Assembly (NCBI RefSeq): GCF_016583765.1
Contig: NZ_NRRR01000009.1
Coordinates: 31,060-95,059, forward strand
DNA: 64,000 nt
Source of the DNA: Chromatium weissei
GTDB taxonomy: Bacteria; Pseudomonadota; Gammaproteobacteria; Chromatiales; Chromatiaceae
Direction: 5' to 3'
Shown: positions 9,224 through 18,333 of the stretch, in pieces
Layout: every line of letters starts with the position of its first letter
Numbering within the stretch: the first letter of the stretch is position 1
The notes under the pieces: model-generated
Databases searched by the model: none
Told to the model about the DNA's origin: nothing
The model's input: the letters and a program-made list of their open reading frames with translations, nothing else
Made by a program: the position numbers and the translations under genes

Positions 9224-10756
9224 ATGGAGCAGTTATCAGCCTCGTCGTCTTTCAGTGTTGCAACGCCTCAGGGTTTGCGCGTTCTCATCGCCAGCAGTGA
9301 AGCACATCCACTTATTAAAACCGGCGGTTTGGCCGATGTCGCTGCCAGTTTACCGACGGCGCTGCGCCAGCTCGGTTGTGATGCGCGATTGATTTTGCCG
9401 GCTTATCCGCGAGCAGTGCGGCAGTTGCGTGAACCCAAACCGGTGTGTGAACTGCGAATGCAGGGTTGCCGCGCCAACATTCGCATTATGGCTGGGCTGC
9501 ATCCCGATCACGATTTGCCGGTGTATTTGGTGGATGCGCCGGAATCCTTCGCCCGTGAAGGCAATCCTTACACTGATTTAAGTGGACGCGATTGGGGCGA
9601 TAACGCCGAGCGATTTTTGCTGTTTTGTCGCGTGATTGCGGTGATTGCACAGGGTTTACCGGCGATGAATTGGCAGCCGGAGATTCTGCACGGTAACGAT
9701 TGGCAAACCGGTCTCGCGCCGGCGTTGCTGCAAGATGCGCCACATCGCCCAGCGACGGTATTCACAATTCACAATCTTGCGTATCAGGGCTTATTTGATC
9801 GCGCCACTTACGACCGCATTGGTTTGCCGTCGACGCTGTGGAGCCTATCTGGATTGGAGTTTCATCAACGCCTGTCGTTTATCAAAGGCGGCATCGTGTT
9901 CTCGAATCGCGTCAACACCGTCAGTCCAACTTACGCAGCAGAAGTGCGCACTCCGCGTTTTGGCTGCGGACTTGATGGACTGCTGCGGCAAATCGGCGGA
10001 CGTTTCAGCGGCATTCTCAACGGCATTGATTATGACGTGTGGAATCCCGACAGCGATCCGCTGATTTTGCAGCGTTACAGCCGCGAGCATTTTGGGCTGA
10101 AAGTCGAAAATAAGCTGGATTTACAACGCGAATTTGGGCTGCCGCGCAGTGAAGATGCCTTTGTGCTGGGTTATATCGGACGCTTGGTGGAGCAAAAAGG
10201 CGTGGATTTAATTCTGGCGATTTTGCCGGAATTGCTGCGCGATCCGCGGGTGCAACTGGTTGTCGTGGCCGCGGGCGAACGGCAAATTGAACAGGCACTG
10301 CTCGACATCGCCGCCAAATATCCGCGTCAAATTGGCATCTTTATCGGTTATGACGAAACGCGGGCACATCGCATTGAAGCAGGCTGCGATGTGTTTTTAA
10401 TGCCCTCGCGGTTTGAGCCGTGCGGTCTCAACCAAATTTACAGTTTGCGTTACGGCACTGTACCGATTGTGCACCGCACTGGCGGACTGGCAGACACCGT
10501 CGTGAACAGTACGCCGGACACGCTGGCGCAGGGCAATGCCACAGGTTTTCTCTTCGATGAAACACAGCCGCAAGCATTGTTAAACGCCATTTGGCAAGCA
10601 CTGCGGTTATATCGTGATGATCCAGAGGGTTGGCGGCGATTAGCGACGACCGGCATGGCGCAAGACTTCAGTTGGGAAGCCAGCGCCCGCCAGTATTTGC
10701 AGCTTTACTCGGATGCACTTGCTGAACATCAAACCTGTCACGCCGCGTCTGCATGA
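9224..10756 (+). CDS. glgA: Glycogen (starch) synthase
   Basis: Transfers glucose from ADP-glucose to the growing alpha-1,4-glucan. The ADP-glucose-binding motif KTGGLADV is at residues 32-39, and the GT5 C-terminal signature PSRFEPCGLNQIYSLRYGT with HRTGGLADTV follows near residue 390. The 510-residue length from ATG 9224 fits bacterial GlgA. That ATG is preceded by AAGG at good spacing and is preferred to an upstream TTG at 9185. No other glg gene is adjacent. Together with zwf and pgl it points to a carbohydrate store and oxidative pentose pathway. panD converges on it with 5 bases between the stops. Confidence 0.95.
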   Translation: MEQLSASSSFSVATPQGLRVLIASSEAHPLIKTGGLADVAASLPTALRQLGCDARLILPAYPRAVRQLREPKPVCELRMQGCRANIRIMAGLHPDHDLPVYLVDAPESFAREGNPYTDLSGRDWGDNAERFLLFCRVIAVIAQGLPAMNWQPEILHGNDWQTGLAPALLQDAPHRPATVFTIHNLAYQGLFDRATYDRIGLPSTLWSLSGLEFHQRLSFIKGGIVFSNRVNTVSPTYAAEVRTPRFGCGLDGLLRQIGGRFSGILNGIDYDVWNPDSDPLILQRYSREHFGLKVENKLDLQREFGLPRSEDAFVLGYIGRLVEQKGVDLILAILPELLRDPRVQLVVVAAGERQIEQALLDIAAKYPRQIGIFIGYDETRAHRIEAGCDVFLMPSRFEPCGLNQIYSLRYGTVPIVHRTGGLADTVVNSTPDTLAQGNATGFLFDETQPQALLNAIWQALRLYRDDPEGWRRLATTGMAQDFSWEASARQYLQLYSDALAEHQTCHAASA

Positions 10757-10761
10757 ACGCT

Positions 10762-11142
10762 TTAGGCCGCCTGTGCGGGAATCGCATCGCCCGTGCGAAT
10801 GACGTGATTGTGTTCATCGAGATAAACCAACGTGGGTTTGAATCGATCCACTTGCGCCTCGCTCATGCTGGCATAAGCACAGATGATGATGCGATCTCCC
10901 GGCGCAGCACGGTGCGCGGCAGCACCGTTGACGGAAATGACGCGTGAACCCGCCTCCGCACGAATCGCGTAAGTGGTAAAACGTTCGCCATTGGTGACGT
11001 TATAAATTTGAATTTGTTCATATTCACGAATGCCAGCGCGCCGTAACAGCGTTTCGTCAATGGCGCAGGAACCTTCATAATCCACTTCAGAATGCGTCAC
11101 GCTGGCGCGATGCAGCTTGCACTTCAGCACAGTCAAGTCCAT
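10762..11142 (-). CDS. panD: Aspartate 1-decarboxylase (PanD)
   Basis: Makes beta-alanine from L-aspartate for pantothenate and CoA synthesis. The proenzyme self-cleaves between Gly24 and Ser25 to form the pyruvoyl cofactor; the site YEGSCAID is present at residues 22-29, as in E. coli. The length of 126 residues is normal. Other family signatures are [10 protein letters not shown] and [15 protein letters not shown]. The ATG at 11142 follows a strong GGGGG ribosome-binding site. No panB or panC lies nearby. Confidence 0.95.
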   Translation of the reverse strand: MDLTVLKCKLHRASVTHSEVDYEGSCAIDETLLRRAGIREYEQIQIYNVTNGERFTTYAIRAEAGSRVISVNGAAAHRAAPGDRIIICAYASMSEAQVDRFKPTLVYLDEHNHVIRTGDAIPAQAA

Positions 11143-11506
11143 GTTTTCCCCCTTTCAAAAGCTGCGCGTTCCGAGTCTTCAATACCGAATGAAGACCTTG
11201 ATTTTGTGACTGAATAGTTTAGCAGCAGTCTCTGTTGCAATGCAGCATTGATGTTTGGTTGATTTGCTGTATTCACTTTGAAATGCGGCGCTGCTGTTGA
11301 CTTCATTTGATACGCAAAACGTGAGATTTGCTGACCTTTGAGAACGTTAAGACGCTCAAGGCTTGCAAATTGCCGACGCTTTGGATCAAATAGCATCTTA
11401 CTCAAGGGGCGAATTGAACGCCAATTTACCCGCCGATATTCACTGTTCTCACAACACTTTATTCTTTTTTAATCAATGACAAATAAATCAATGGGAGACA
11501 ACTTCA
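11143..11506. other. Intergenic region panD-trxA (364 bases)
   Basis: Divergent spacer that must hold the panD and trxA promoters. On the minus strand an open frame (TTG 11405 or ATG 11396, ending at 11133) could encode about 87-90 residues and runs through the panD ribosome-binding site and start. I see no recognisable domain in it and no good ribosome-binding site, so I do not call it a gene. The trxA ribosome-binding site GGGAG is at 11493-11497. I see no RNA gene, terminator or repeat here. Confidence 0.5.
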
Positions 11507-11833
11507 GTGAGCGATAGCATCGTCCATGTGACCGATGACTCTTTCGAAGAAGAGGTTTTGAATTCCTCCGAACCCGTGCTCGTGGATTACTGGGCGGATT
11601 GGTGCGGACCGTGCAAGATGATTGCACCCATTCTGGATGACATCGCGGCAGAATATGCCGGTCGCATTAAGGTCGCCAAACTGAATATCGATGAAAATCA
11701 AGCGACTCCGCCACGTTATGGCATTCGTGGAATTCCAACGTTGATGTTGTTTCGTGCGGGTGAAGTGGAAGCCACCAAGGTTGGTGCGGTCTCCAAATCG
11801 CAGTTGACCGCTTTCATCGACAGCAATCTCTAA
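11507..11833 (+). CDS. trxA: Thioredoxin 1
   Basis: Small cytosolic dithiol reductase. The active site WCGPC (Cys33, Cys36) follows DYWADW, and the cis-Pro loop RGIPTLMLF is present. The 108-residue length matches E. coli TrxA closely. The start is GTG 11507 with GGGAG nine bases upstream. The order trxA then rho is typical of gammaproteobacteria. Likely clients in this window are the ArsC-type reductase and other cysteine enzymes; that link is inference. Confidence 0.96.
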   Translation: MSDSIVHVTDDSFEEEVLNSSEPVLVDYWADWCGPCKMIAPILDDIAAEYAGRIKVAKLNIDENQATPPRYGIRGIPTLMLFRAGEVEATKVGAVSKSQLTAFIDSNL

Positions 11834-11842
11834 CCAGAAAGA

Positions 11843-11877
11843 CCTGAATCACCGCACCCGATGCCGTGTCATTCAGG
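11843..11877 (+). terminator. Possible stem-loop after trxA
   Basis: CCTGAAT (11843-11849) pairs with ATTCAGG (11871-11877) around a 21-base loop, starting 10 bases after the trxA stop. There is no U-run, so any termination would be weak or factor-dependent. Confidence 0.35.
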
Positions 11878-11899
11878 ACTTCATTCATTTGTTAACACG

Positions 11900-11919
11900 G
11901 GATGTCCAACTGGACATCC
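11900..11919 (+). promoter_or_regulatory. Perfect hairpin in the rho leader
   Basis: GGATGTCC and GGACATCC form a perfect 8-base stem with an AACT loop, followed by TTCCTCC. It lies in the 198-base gap upstream of rho. rho leaders are sites of autogenous attenuation in E. coli, so a regulatory role is plausible but not shown by the sequence. Confidence 0.4.
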
Positions 11920-12031
11920 TTCCTCCGGTAAGTGATGAGCCCCGCAGTCGCCTTCCTGCGCGACCTTGATTCCAATGCGGAACGCTGCCGACCAGTCCAG
12001 CCATGACCTCTGTCTTAACACGATAATCCCG

Positions 12032-13291
12032 ATGAATCTAACCGAACTCAAGAAGACGCCAGTGCCTGAACTGGTCGCGTTGGCGCAAACGATGGAAATC
12101 GAAGGCGTTGGACGCTCCCGCAAACAGGATTTAATTTTTGCCATTCTTAAGGCGCAGGCCAAACGCGGCGAGGATATTTCTGGCGACGGTGTGCTGGAGA
12201 TTTTGTCGGATGGCTTTGGCTTTTTACGTTCTGCCGATGCGTCCTATCTGGCTGGTCCTGATGATATTTACGTCTCACCCAGCCAAATTCGGCGCTTCGC
12301 GTTGCGCACCGGCGACACCATTTCCGGCAAGATTCGGCCGCCGAAAGATGGTGAACGCTATTTCGCACTGCTCAAAGTAAATGACATTAACTTTGATCGC
12401 CCAGAAAATGCCAAGTCAAAGATTTTATTTGAAAATTTCACACCGCTGTTTGCACAAAAACGCCTCACGCTCGAAATTGGCAACGGCAGTACCGAGGACA
12501 TCACGGCGCGCACCATTGATCTGGTTGCGCCCATCGGCAGAGGTCAACGCGGTTTGATCGTCTCACCACCAAAAGCCGGTAAAACCATGATGTTGCAAAA
12601 CATCGCGCAGTCGATTGGTCACAATCATCCAGATTGTCATCTCATCGTGCTGCTGATCGACGAGCGCCCGGAAGAAGTGACGGAAATGGCGCGGTCGGTG
12701 CGCGGCGAAGTGATTTCATCGACCTTTGACGAGCCCGCCACCCGTCATGTGCAAGTCGCTGAAATGGTGATCGAAAAAGCCAAACGGCTGGTAGAACACA
12801 AGCTCGACGTGGTGATTTTGCTCGATTCCATTACGCGGCTGGCGCGGGCGTACAACACCGTCGTTCCCTCGTCGGGCAAGGTGCTGACTGGCGGCGTGGA
12901 TGCCAATGCGCTGCAACGTCCGAAACGGTTTTTTGGCACGGCGCGCAACGTCGAAGAGGGCGGCAGTCTCACCATTTTGGCAACCGCGCTGGTCGACACC
13001 GGTTCGCGCATGGACGATGTTATTTATGAAGAATTCAAAGGAACCGGCAATATGGAAATTCACATGGATCGACGTATTGCCGAACGCCGAATTTTCCCCG
13101 CAATTAATATCAATCGCTCCGGTACGCGCCGCGAAGAATTATTGATGGGACAAGCAGAATTGCAAAAGATGTGGATTTTACGCAAGATTTTACATCCAAT
13201 GGACGAATTGGCAGCGATGGAGTTTTTATTCGACAAACTCAAAGCCACCAAAACGAACGACGAATTCTTTTCATCCATGCGTGGCGGTTAA
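12032..13291 (+). CDS. rho: Transcription termination factor Rho
   Basis: Hexameric RNA-dependent ATPase/helicase that terminates transcription. An N-terminal Rho-N helix region ([19 protein letters not shown]) is followed by the RNA-binding cold-shock-like domain (DGFGFLRS, 60-67) and the Walker A loop [10 protein letters not shown] (178-187). Walker B ([17 protein letters not shown]) and the Q/R-loop region follow. Starting at ATG 12032 gives 419 residues, exactly the E. coli length; the upstream ATG at 11966 would add 22 non-conserved residues. It follows trxA after a leader with two hairpins and converges with the coiled-coil gene across a bidirectional hairpin. Confidence 0.97.
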   Translation: MNLTELKKTPVPELVALAQTMEIEGVGRSRKQDLIFAILKAQAKRGEDISGDGVLEILSDGFGFLRSADASYLAGPDDIYVSPSQIRRFALRTGDTISGKIRPPKDGERYFALLKVNDINFDRPENAKSKILFENFTPLFAQKRLTLEIGNGSTEDITARTIDLVAPIGRGQRGLIVSPPKAGKTMMLQNIAQSIGHNHPDCHLIVLLIDERPEEVTEMARSVRGEVISSTFDEPATRHVQVAEMVIEKAKRLVEHKLDVVILLDSITRLARAYNTVVPSSGKVLTGGVDANALQRPKRFFGTARNVEEGGSLTILATALVDTGSRMDDVIYEEFKGTGNMEIHMDRRIAERRIFPAININRSGTRREELLMGQAELQKMWILRKILHPMDELAAMEFLFDKLKATKTNDEFFSSMRGG

Positions 13292-13304
13292 TTCAATTCC
13301 TTTT

Positions 13305-13329
13305 GCGGGCGATAATTGATAACGCCCGC
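13305..13329. terminator. Bidirectional hairpin between rho and the coiled-coil gene
   Basis: GCGGGCG (13305-13311) and CGCCCGC (13323-13329) form a GC-rich 7-base stem with an 11-base loop, between two convergent stop codons. Short T-rich stretches flank it on both sides, fitting a shared terminator. Confidence 0.6.
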
Positions 13330-13343
13330 TGCATTCAACTCTT

Positions 13344-14603
13344 TTAATTCGTGACTGGTTTTCGCAATTGCTGCGTGAGCTTCTGAAATTCACGCTGCAT
13401 CTCCAAATTCGCAAAGGGACGCAATGCTGGAATTTGGCGTTTCATTAACCCTTCTAAAAGCAGTTGACTGGATTTTACCAATCCAACCAATTCACCCGAC
13501 ACGCGCACCGTTTCATACGTATTCCACGCCGCTTCAATATCCTTATTCAAGGCTTCGCGGGCAATCTGCACTTGACGGCGCTGTTCATCGAGATATTGAC
13601 GATAAACACCCGCAGCTTCAATTGTGAGTTGTTGTGCGGCAAGATTTGCATTCAACAAATCACGCTTTTCCGGTGACACATTTAATAGACGGCGCGTTTC
13701 ACTGGAAAGCGTTTCCGCTTGCGTCACAATACGCTCAATTTGGGGCACATATTGCTCACGAATTGCGGCTTCAATTTGAATGTGCATTCGCGCAAATGCC
13801 CGTAATAGCACGACATAAAGCCCATAATAACGCCGCGCATGTTGTAAATCTTCACCACTATCTACGACCAGCTTTTCCAATTGCTGCGTCATGCTTTTTA
13901 CATTATCAAATAGAATACCAAGATCAACCAAACTATCACCGACGACCGTCGAAAGCAAAAACTCCACCTGCGCATCATCCAATTCCAAACCTGTTGCGCG
14001 TAATTCAGTGACGAATTCCTGTTTTAATTGCATGATTTCTTGATTGCGTTGCGTAATCTCATTCTCACGATTGGCAATGAATTGATCGTAATCATTCACT
14101 GTTTTATTCAGTGTTGAATTGGTTGGTGCAGACACTCGCTGTTGACGTGCATTCGCAATTTCCTCGCGCAAACGATCAATTTCTATTTGCAAAGTTTGAA
14201 TACGCTCGCGCTGATGAAGCGTCGGCGAAACCGCCAAAATTTTCACAATTTGATCGAGTAACTGATTGATTTCATCACGATTTGATGCCTGACTTGCGCC
14301 AAACCATGCCGATGCAGGCAGCGTCGTTTGGCGCTCTTCCAACGCCAGCGCCCCTTCCAATTTAGGCAGGCTTTGATTCCAAATTTGTCCGAAATTCTGT
14401 GGCTTAGGCTCGGTTAACAGTCCTTGCGCATTTTGTAGCGCCTCATTCGCGTATTCACGCGATTGTTGCCACCATTCCGTTGCAGTGGCGCGAGTGCGTT
14501 GCCAAGTTTCCGCTGCCGTGGGTGCTTCTTCAGCGAATGAAGAATTGACCGCACCAATTAAAATAATCGTGAAAAACACTCTAAATAAACGGATGCTATC
14601 CAT
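13344..14603 (-). CDS. Exported coiled-coil protein of unknown function
   Basis: 419 residues from ATG 14603, chosen because AGAAGGA lies 7 bases upstream; an ATG at 14627 is possible but lacks a good site. Residues 1-24 are a signal peptide (hydrophobic VFFTIILIGAV, cleavage after SSFA). The mature part is almost all helix with long charged heptad-like stretches (for example 125-200 and 270-360), rich in Gln, Glu and Arg, suggesting a periplasmic or membrane-associated coiled coil. I see no catalytic motif and recognise no family. It lies downstream of the polysaccharide deacetylase on the same strand, about 55 bases after its stop, so the two may be co-transcribed and act on the envelope. 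Confidence 0.65.
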   Translation of the reverse strand: MDSIRLFRVFFTIILIGAVNSSFAEEAPTAAETWQRTRATATEWWQQSREYANEALQNAQGLLTEPKPQNFGQIWNQSLPKLEGALALEERQTTLPASAWFGASQASNRDEINQLLDQIVKILAVSPTLHQRERIQTLQIEIDRLREEIANARQQRVSAPTNSTLNKTVNDYDQFIANRENEITQRNQEIMQLKQEFVTELRATGLELDDAQVEFLLSTVVGDSLVDLGILFDNVKSMTQQLEKLVVDSGEDLQHARRYYGLYVVLLRAFARMHIQIEAAIREQYVPQIERIVTQAETLSSETRRLLNVSPEKRDLLNANLAAQQLTIEAAGVYRQYLDEQRRQVQIAREALNKDIEAAWNTYETVRVSGELVGLVKSSQLLLEGLMKRQIPALRPFANLEMQREFQKLTQQLRKPVTN

Positions 14604-14658
14604 TACATCATCCTTCTCGTTTATCAATTGAAAGAATATAAAAAATGCAGCACTTTAA

Positions 14659-15630
14659 TTAACAATTCATCACCGAATGTCGCAAATTCCGCAACATTTG
14701 CGCCTTCATTCGCAGCGGTTGCGATGACCAAGGCGAAAAACGCGGCAATTGATAAGGATCATCGTGCGCCTGCGCTGCGCCCCAAGCCGTTGATACTGCT
14801 CCTAAAAATCCCAGCGATTGCACCAATTCAACATCGCGCCGCGTGTAATCAACCTGCGGTTTGCCGTTTGGATACGCAAATAATTGAATTTCATCAGCTA
14901 AAATCGCTTCCAGTTGCTGCTTGCCGCGAGCGATGTCCGCCAGCGCCTCGGTCTCTGTCAACGTGGCAAGAATCGGATGACTCGCAGTATGTGCGCCGAT
15001 GGTCATGCCAGCTCTATGTAAATCAAGCAGTTGCGCTGTCGTTAACATCAAATCATTCGGCAAGGGCTGCTTGGTCAATCGCTCAACCAGCGCCAAAACT
15101 CGCGCCGAGCGTTCGGATTGCGGCAAATACTTGATTTGGAACAATAGATTAGCAATTGCGCTTTGCCGGTCTTGCGCTGTGGTCAACGTCAGCGATTCAA
15201 GCCCAAGCTCGCGCAAATCGTAATGTCCAACCGGCGCTCGCCGCACCGCCTCAATCACGGTGTCATTGAACATTCGACCGCCATCGAGGTAATCGGTTGC
15301 AATAAAAAACGTTGCAGAAACAGCATTTTGCTGCAAGATCGGCAGCGCATACAAGAGGTTATCGGCATAGCCATCGTCGAATGTGAGGCAGGCACTGCGC
15401 GCAGGTAAACGACCCGCTTTGAGCGCCGCCACTGCTTGCGGCAACGGCAGCACCTGAAACAGTGATTTCACCAATTTCAGTTGTTTATCAAAGGCTTCCG
15501 CGTCGAGAATCTCCGGCTGTAACGAATCAGGCACGGATAAAATGCGGTGATAAATGAAAATCGTGAGATGCGCTGATGCTTCAGCAGGCGATAAACGATT
15601 CGCAGCGAAACGAAACAAATAAGAAAGCAT
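14659..15630 (-). CDS. Polysaccharide deacetylase family protein (CE4/NodB domain)
   Basis: About 323 residues. The NodB motif 1 TFDDGYADN holds the catalytic base and metal Asp (Asp85, Asp86), and motif 2 is GAHTASHP with both metal-binding histidines (near residues 210-216). FAYPNGKPQVDY is the third conserved block. CE4 enzymes remove N- or O-acetyl groups from cell-wall or capsular glycans. This version resembles those found with exopolysaccharide clusters, but no such cluster is adjacent. ATG 15630 is chosen; a GTG at 15645 is an alternative. There is no clear signal peptide, though the first residues (LSYLFRFAANR) are mildly hydrophobic. The coiled-coil exported protein follows downstream. 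Confidence 0.8.
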   Translation of the reverse strand: MLSYLFRFAANRLSPAEASAHLTIFIYHRILSVPDSLQPEILDAEAFDKQLKLVKSLFQVLPLPQAVAALKAGRLPARSACLTFDDGYADNLLYALPILQQNAVSATFFIATDYLDGGRMFNDTVIEAVRRAPVGHYDLRELGLESLTLTTAQDRQSAIANLLFQIKYLPQSERSARVLALVERLTKQPLPNDLMLTTAQLLDLHRAGMTIGAHTASHPILATLTETEALADIARGKQQLEAILADEIQLFAYPNGKPQVDYTRRDVELVQSLGFLGAVSTAWGAAQAHDDPYQLPRFSPWSSQPLRMKAQMLRNLRHSVMNC

Positions 15631-15670
15631 GTTTTTTACCGCCACAATGACAATGAAACCAATTCAATTG

Positions 15671-17707
15671 TTAAGCCGTTGCAATTCCGCTATGTCTTAA
15701 TAACGCTGCAGTGTTTGGTTCACGACCACGAAAATTAACGTATAGCACCATCGCGTCATCAGAACCGCCTTTTTCTAAAATATGCGCACAAAAAGCGCGC
15801 CCGGTTTCCGTATCAAAAACACCGCGTTCTTCAAATAATGAAAACGCATCAGCAGATAACACCTCAGCCCATTTATAACTGTAATAACCAGCGGCATAAC
15901 CACCTGCAAAAATGTGTGAAAAGCTGTGTGCAAAGCGATTAAATGCTGGTGGATGAATCACTGCCACTTGCTCACGAACTTGCGCAATGATTTCAGCAAT
16001 ACGCCCGCCCTGCGTTGGGTCGTATTCTAAATGCACACGAAAATCAAATAATGCAAATTCCAATTGCCGCACCATCTGCATTCCAGATTGAAAATTCTTG
16101 GCTGCAATCATGCGATCAAATAATGCTGGCGGCAATGATTCTCCAGTTTGCCAATGCGCAGCAAATAAATTGAGTGATTCACGTTCCCAACACCAATTTT
16201 CGAGAAATTGACTGGGCAATTCCACTGCATCCCAAGGCACACCGTTAATTCCAGCGACACCAAGATAATCAATTTTAGTTAATAAATGATGCAAGCCATG
16301 ACCGAATTCATGGAATAGCGTTTCTACTTCCTGATGCGTTAATAGCGACGGAGTATCACCGACTGGCGGTGTAAAATTACATACCAAATAAGCAACAGGA
16401 AGTTGCGCATAATTTGCATTGCGCATTCGATTCACACACACATCCATCCACGCGCCGCCACGTTTATGTTGACGTGCAAAAGGATCGAGATAAAACTGTC
16501 CACGCAAATTATCAGTAGCACAGTCGCGTATTTCAAAAAAGCGCACATCAGGATGATAGGTTTCAAAATCAGTCAATTCTTGAACGCGAATATCAAATAG
16601 CCGTTCTACCACACCAAATAATCCAGTCAGCACCTGTGAAATGGGGAAATAAGGACGTAATTCTTCCTGACTGATTTGATAGCGATTGACGCGTAATTTT
16701 TCAGCGTAATAACCAATATCCCAAGGTTGTAATTCATTCGCACCATATTGATCACGGGCAAAAGCAGCTAGTTCTGCTAATTCACGTCGTGCCTGTGTTA
16801 CCGAATGCTCCGCAAGGTTATTAAGAAAGGCTAAAACTTCAATAGGCGAACGCGCCATCTTTGTTGCCAATGAACGTTCAGCATAGTTATTAAAATCGAG
16901 TAATTGCGCTAATTCGTGACGCAATGCAAGAATACGCTCTAAATTCTCACTATTATCCCATTGCCCAGCCTGTGGTCCTTGATCAGATGCGCGAGTACAA
17001 AATGCTTGATACAACTCAAAGCGCAAATTTCGATTATCCGCATAGGTCATTACCGGCAAATATGAAGGCATATCAAGAGTTAAATGCCAACCATTTTCGC
17101 CATGTTGAATTGCATTTTGTTGTGCTAAAGCCAATGCTGATTCGGGTAATCCTGATAATTGCGCAGGGTCTGTGATTAATTTACTCCACGCATTTGTAGC
17201 ATCAAGTACGTTCTCTGCAAAGGCGCTGGTTAATTGCGATAATTCTTGACTAATCGCCTTATAACGGGCTTTTTTCTCAGCAGGTAAATCAACACCTGAT
17301 AAATGAAAATCCCGCAACGCATTTGCAATTAATTTGCGTTGTGGTGCATTCAAATCGGGTTGCGTGGCGACAGTTTTATAAGCCTTAAATAGGGCTTCAT
17401 TTTGACCAACTTCAGTTCCGTAATCGCTCAACTTTGGTAAACAAGCATTGTATGCTGCTCGCAGCGCATCGGAATTAAGTACGCCATTGAGATGACCAAT
17501 TGGCGACCAGGTGCGATTTAATTGATCATCGACCAAATCAAGCGGTTCAATAAAGTTATTCCAAGTTGGCGCAGTCGTCGTTGTGGTTAATTCAGCAATA
17601 CGCTCACGACAAGCTGCTAATCGCGCATCAATTGCAGGCTCAACATGTTCAGGGCGAATCGCAGAAAAGGCGGGCAATTTTGAGTCATTCAAAAGTGGAT
17701 TTAACAT
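15671..17707 (-). CDS. prlC: Oligopeptidase A (M3 family)
   Basis: Zinc metallopeptidase of the thimet oligopeptidase family that degrades short peptides, including cleaved signal peptides, in the cytosol. The zinc site HEFGHGLHHLL lies near residue 467, and the downstream glutamate ligand region (VPWDAVELPSQFLENW) is present. Starting at ATG 17707 gives 678 residues, close to the 680 of E. coli PrlC. MLNPLLNDSKLPAFSAIRPEHV is the usual family N-terminus; a GTG at 17722 is less likely. Single gene, with no obvious operon partner. Confidence 0.94.
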   Translation of the reverse strand: MLNPLLNDSKLPAFSAIRPEHVEPAIDARLAACRERIAELTTTTTAPTWNNFIEPLDLVDDQLNRTWSPIGHLNGVLNSDALRAAYNACLPKLSDYGTEVGQNEALFKAYKTVATQPDLNAPQRKLIANALRDFHLSGVDLPAEKKARYKAISQELSQLTSAFAENVLDATNAWSKLITDPAQLSGLPESALALAQQNAIQHGENGWHLTLDMPSYLPVMTYADNRNLRFELYQAFCTRASDQGPQAGQWDNSENLERILALRHELAQLLDFNNYAERSLATKMARSPIEVLAFLNNLAEHSVTQARRELAELAAFARDQYGANELQPWDIGYYAEKLRVNRYQISQEELRPYFPISQVLTGLFGVVERLFDIRVQELTDFETYHPDVRFFEIRDCATDNLRGQFYLDPFARQHKRGGAWMDVCVNRMRNANYAQLPVAYLVCNFTPPVGDTPSLLTHQEVETLFHEFGHGLHHLLTKIDYLGVAGINGVPWDAVELPSQFLENWCWERESLNLFAAHWQTGESLPPALFDRMIAAKNFQSGMQMVRQLEFALFDFRVHLEYDPTQGGRIAEIIAQVREQVAVIHPPAFNRFAHSFSHIFAGGYAAGYYSYKWAEVLSADAFSLFEERGVFDTETGRAFCAHILEKGGSDDAMVLYVNFRGREPNTAALLRHSGIATA

Positions 17708-17749
17708 AAATAGATACGTCACTGATGTGGAAAATAGTGCTAATTGATA

Positions 17750-18295
17750 TTAGCGATTAGCTGCTTTTAATGATCTCAGTATATCTGATTTTGAGCGTGG
17801 TTTAAATTCTGAAGGTGCGCAGAAATGAAATTGCCAAAGATCACTACGATAACGTTCCGAACCAAAATCAGAAATTGGTTGCCAAATAGCTTCGTTTAAT
17901 AAGACAAATTGATCATTAACACCATAAGCAAAAATTTTGTATTGACCCTTCGGTGTACAACGAATTCCTTCATAGGATAAATTGCGGCTACCGCTATGAC
18001 TTTCAATAACTAAAGTATAACGCACCACTGCATCTGCGCTGATTAACAAATGCTTAGTATCCATAAAATAACGAAAAGTCGAATTCATGCCTTCAGTTTT
18101 CAATTCAACTAAATCAGTGTCGTTAGGTAACGGCGGTAGCGGAATGATTAATTCATGCCAAGATGTCGTTGATGGCATTTCTATTTCTTTAGGTCGCGGT
18201 TGCATATTAGGAAGAAATACATCATCTGCCATTGACTTCGATGTTGATATGATTAACAACGACAGAAATAAATAAATCATTTTATTTATGCTCAT
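17750..18295 (-). CDS. CNP1-like family secreted protein
   Basis: 181 residues with a clear signal peptide (MIYLFLSLLIISTSKSMA, cleavage near residue 23). The mature part has the CNP1-like pattern: W-x-E-L-I-x-P-L-P-P-L-P near residue 46, then VRYTLVIES, a stretch SYEGIRC-TPKGQYKIFAYG, and a late W-x-F-H-F-C. The family is small, periplasmic or outer-membrane associated, and of unknown function. It sits between prlC and the large glycosidase-like gene, all on the minus strand, with short gaps. Confidence 0.7.
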   Translation of the reverse strand: MSINKMIYLFLSLLIISTSKSMADDVFLPNMQPRPKEIEMPSTTSWHELIIPLPPLPNDTDLVELKTEGMNSTFRYFMDTKHLLISADAVVRYTLVIESHSGSRNLSYEGIRCTPKGQYKIFAYGVNDQFVLLNEAIWQPISDFGSERYRSDLWQFHFCAPSEFKPRSKSDILRSLKAANR

Positions 18296-18333
18296 ATTAT
18301 GGTGGTACGATTAACATCGTTGTTTTCGATGAA

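Noticed and set aside
7636..10756. zwf-glgA-pgl as one carbohydrate operon
   Set aside because: The genes are on different strands and separated; pgl is over 5 kb from zwf. Only a shared divergent promoter region for zwf and glgA is possible.
11133..11405. Possible 90-residue protein upstream of panD
   Set aside because: Runs through the panD ribosome-binding site and start, has no good site of its own and no known domain. Described only within the intergenic entry.
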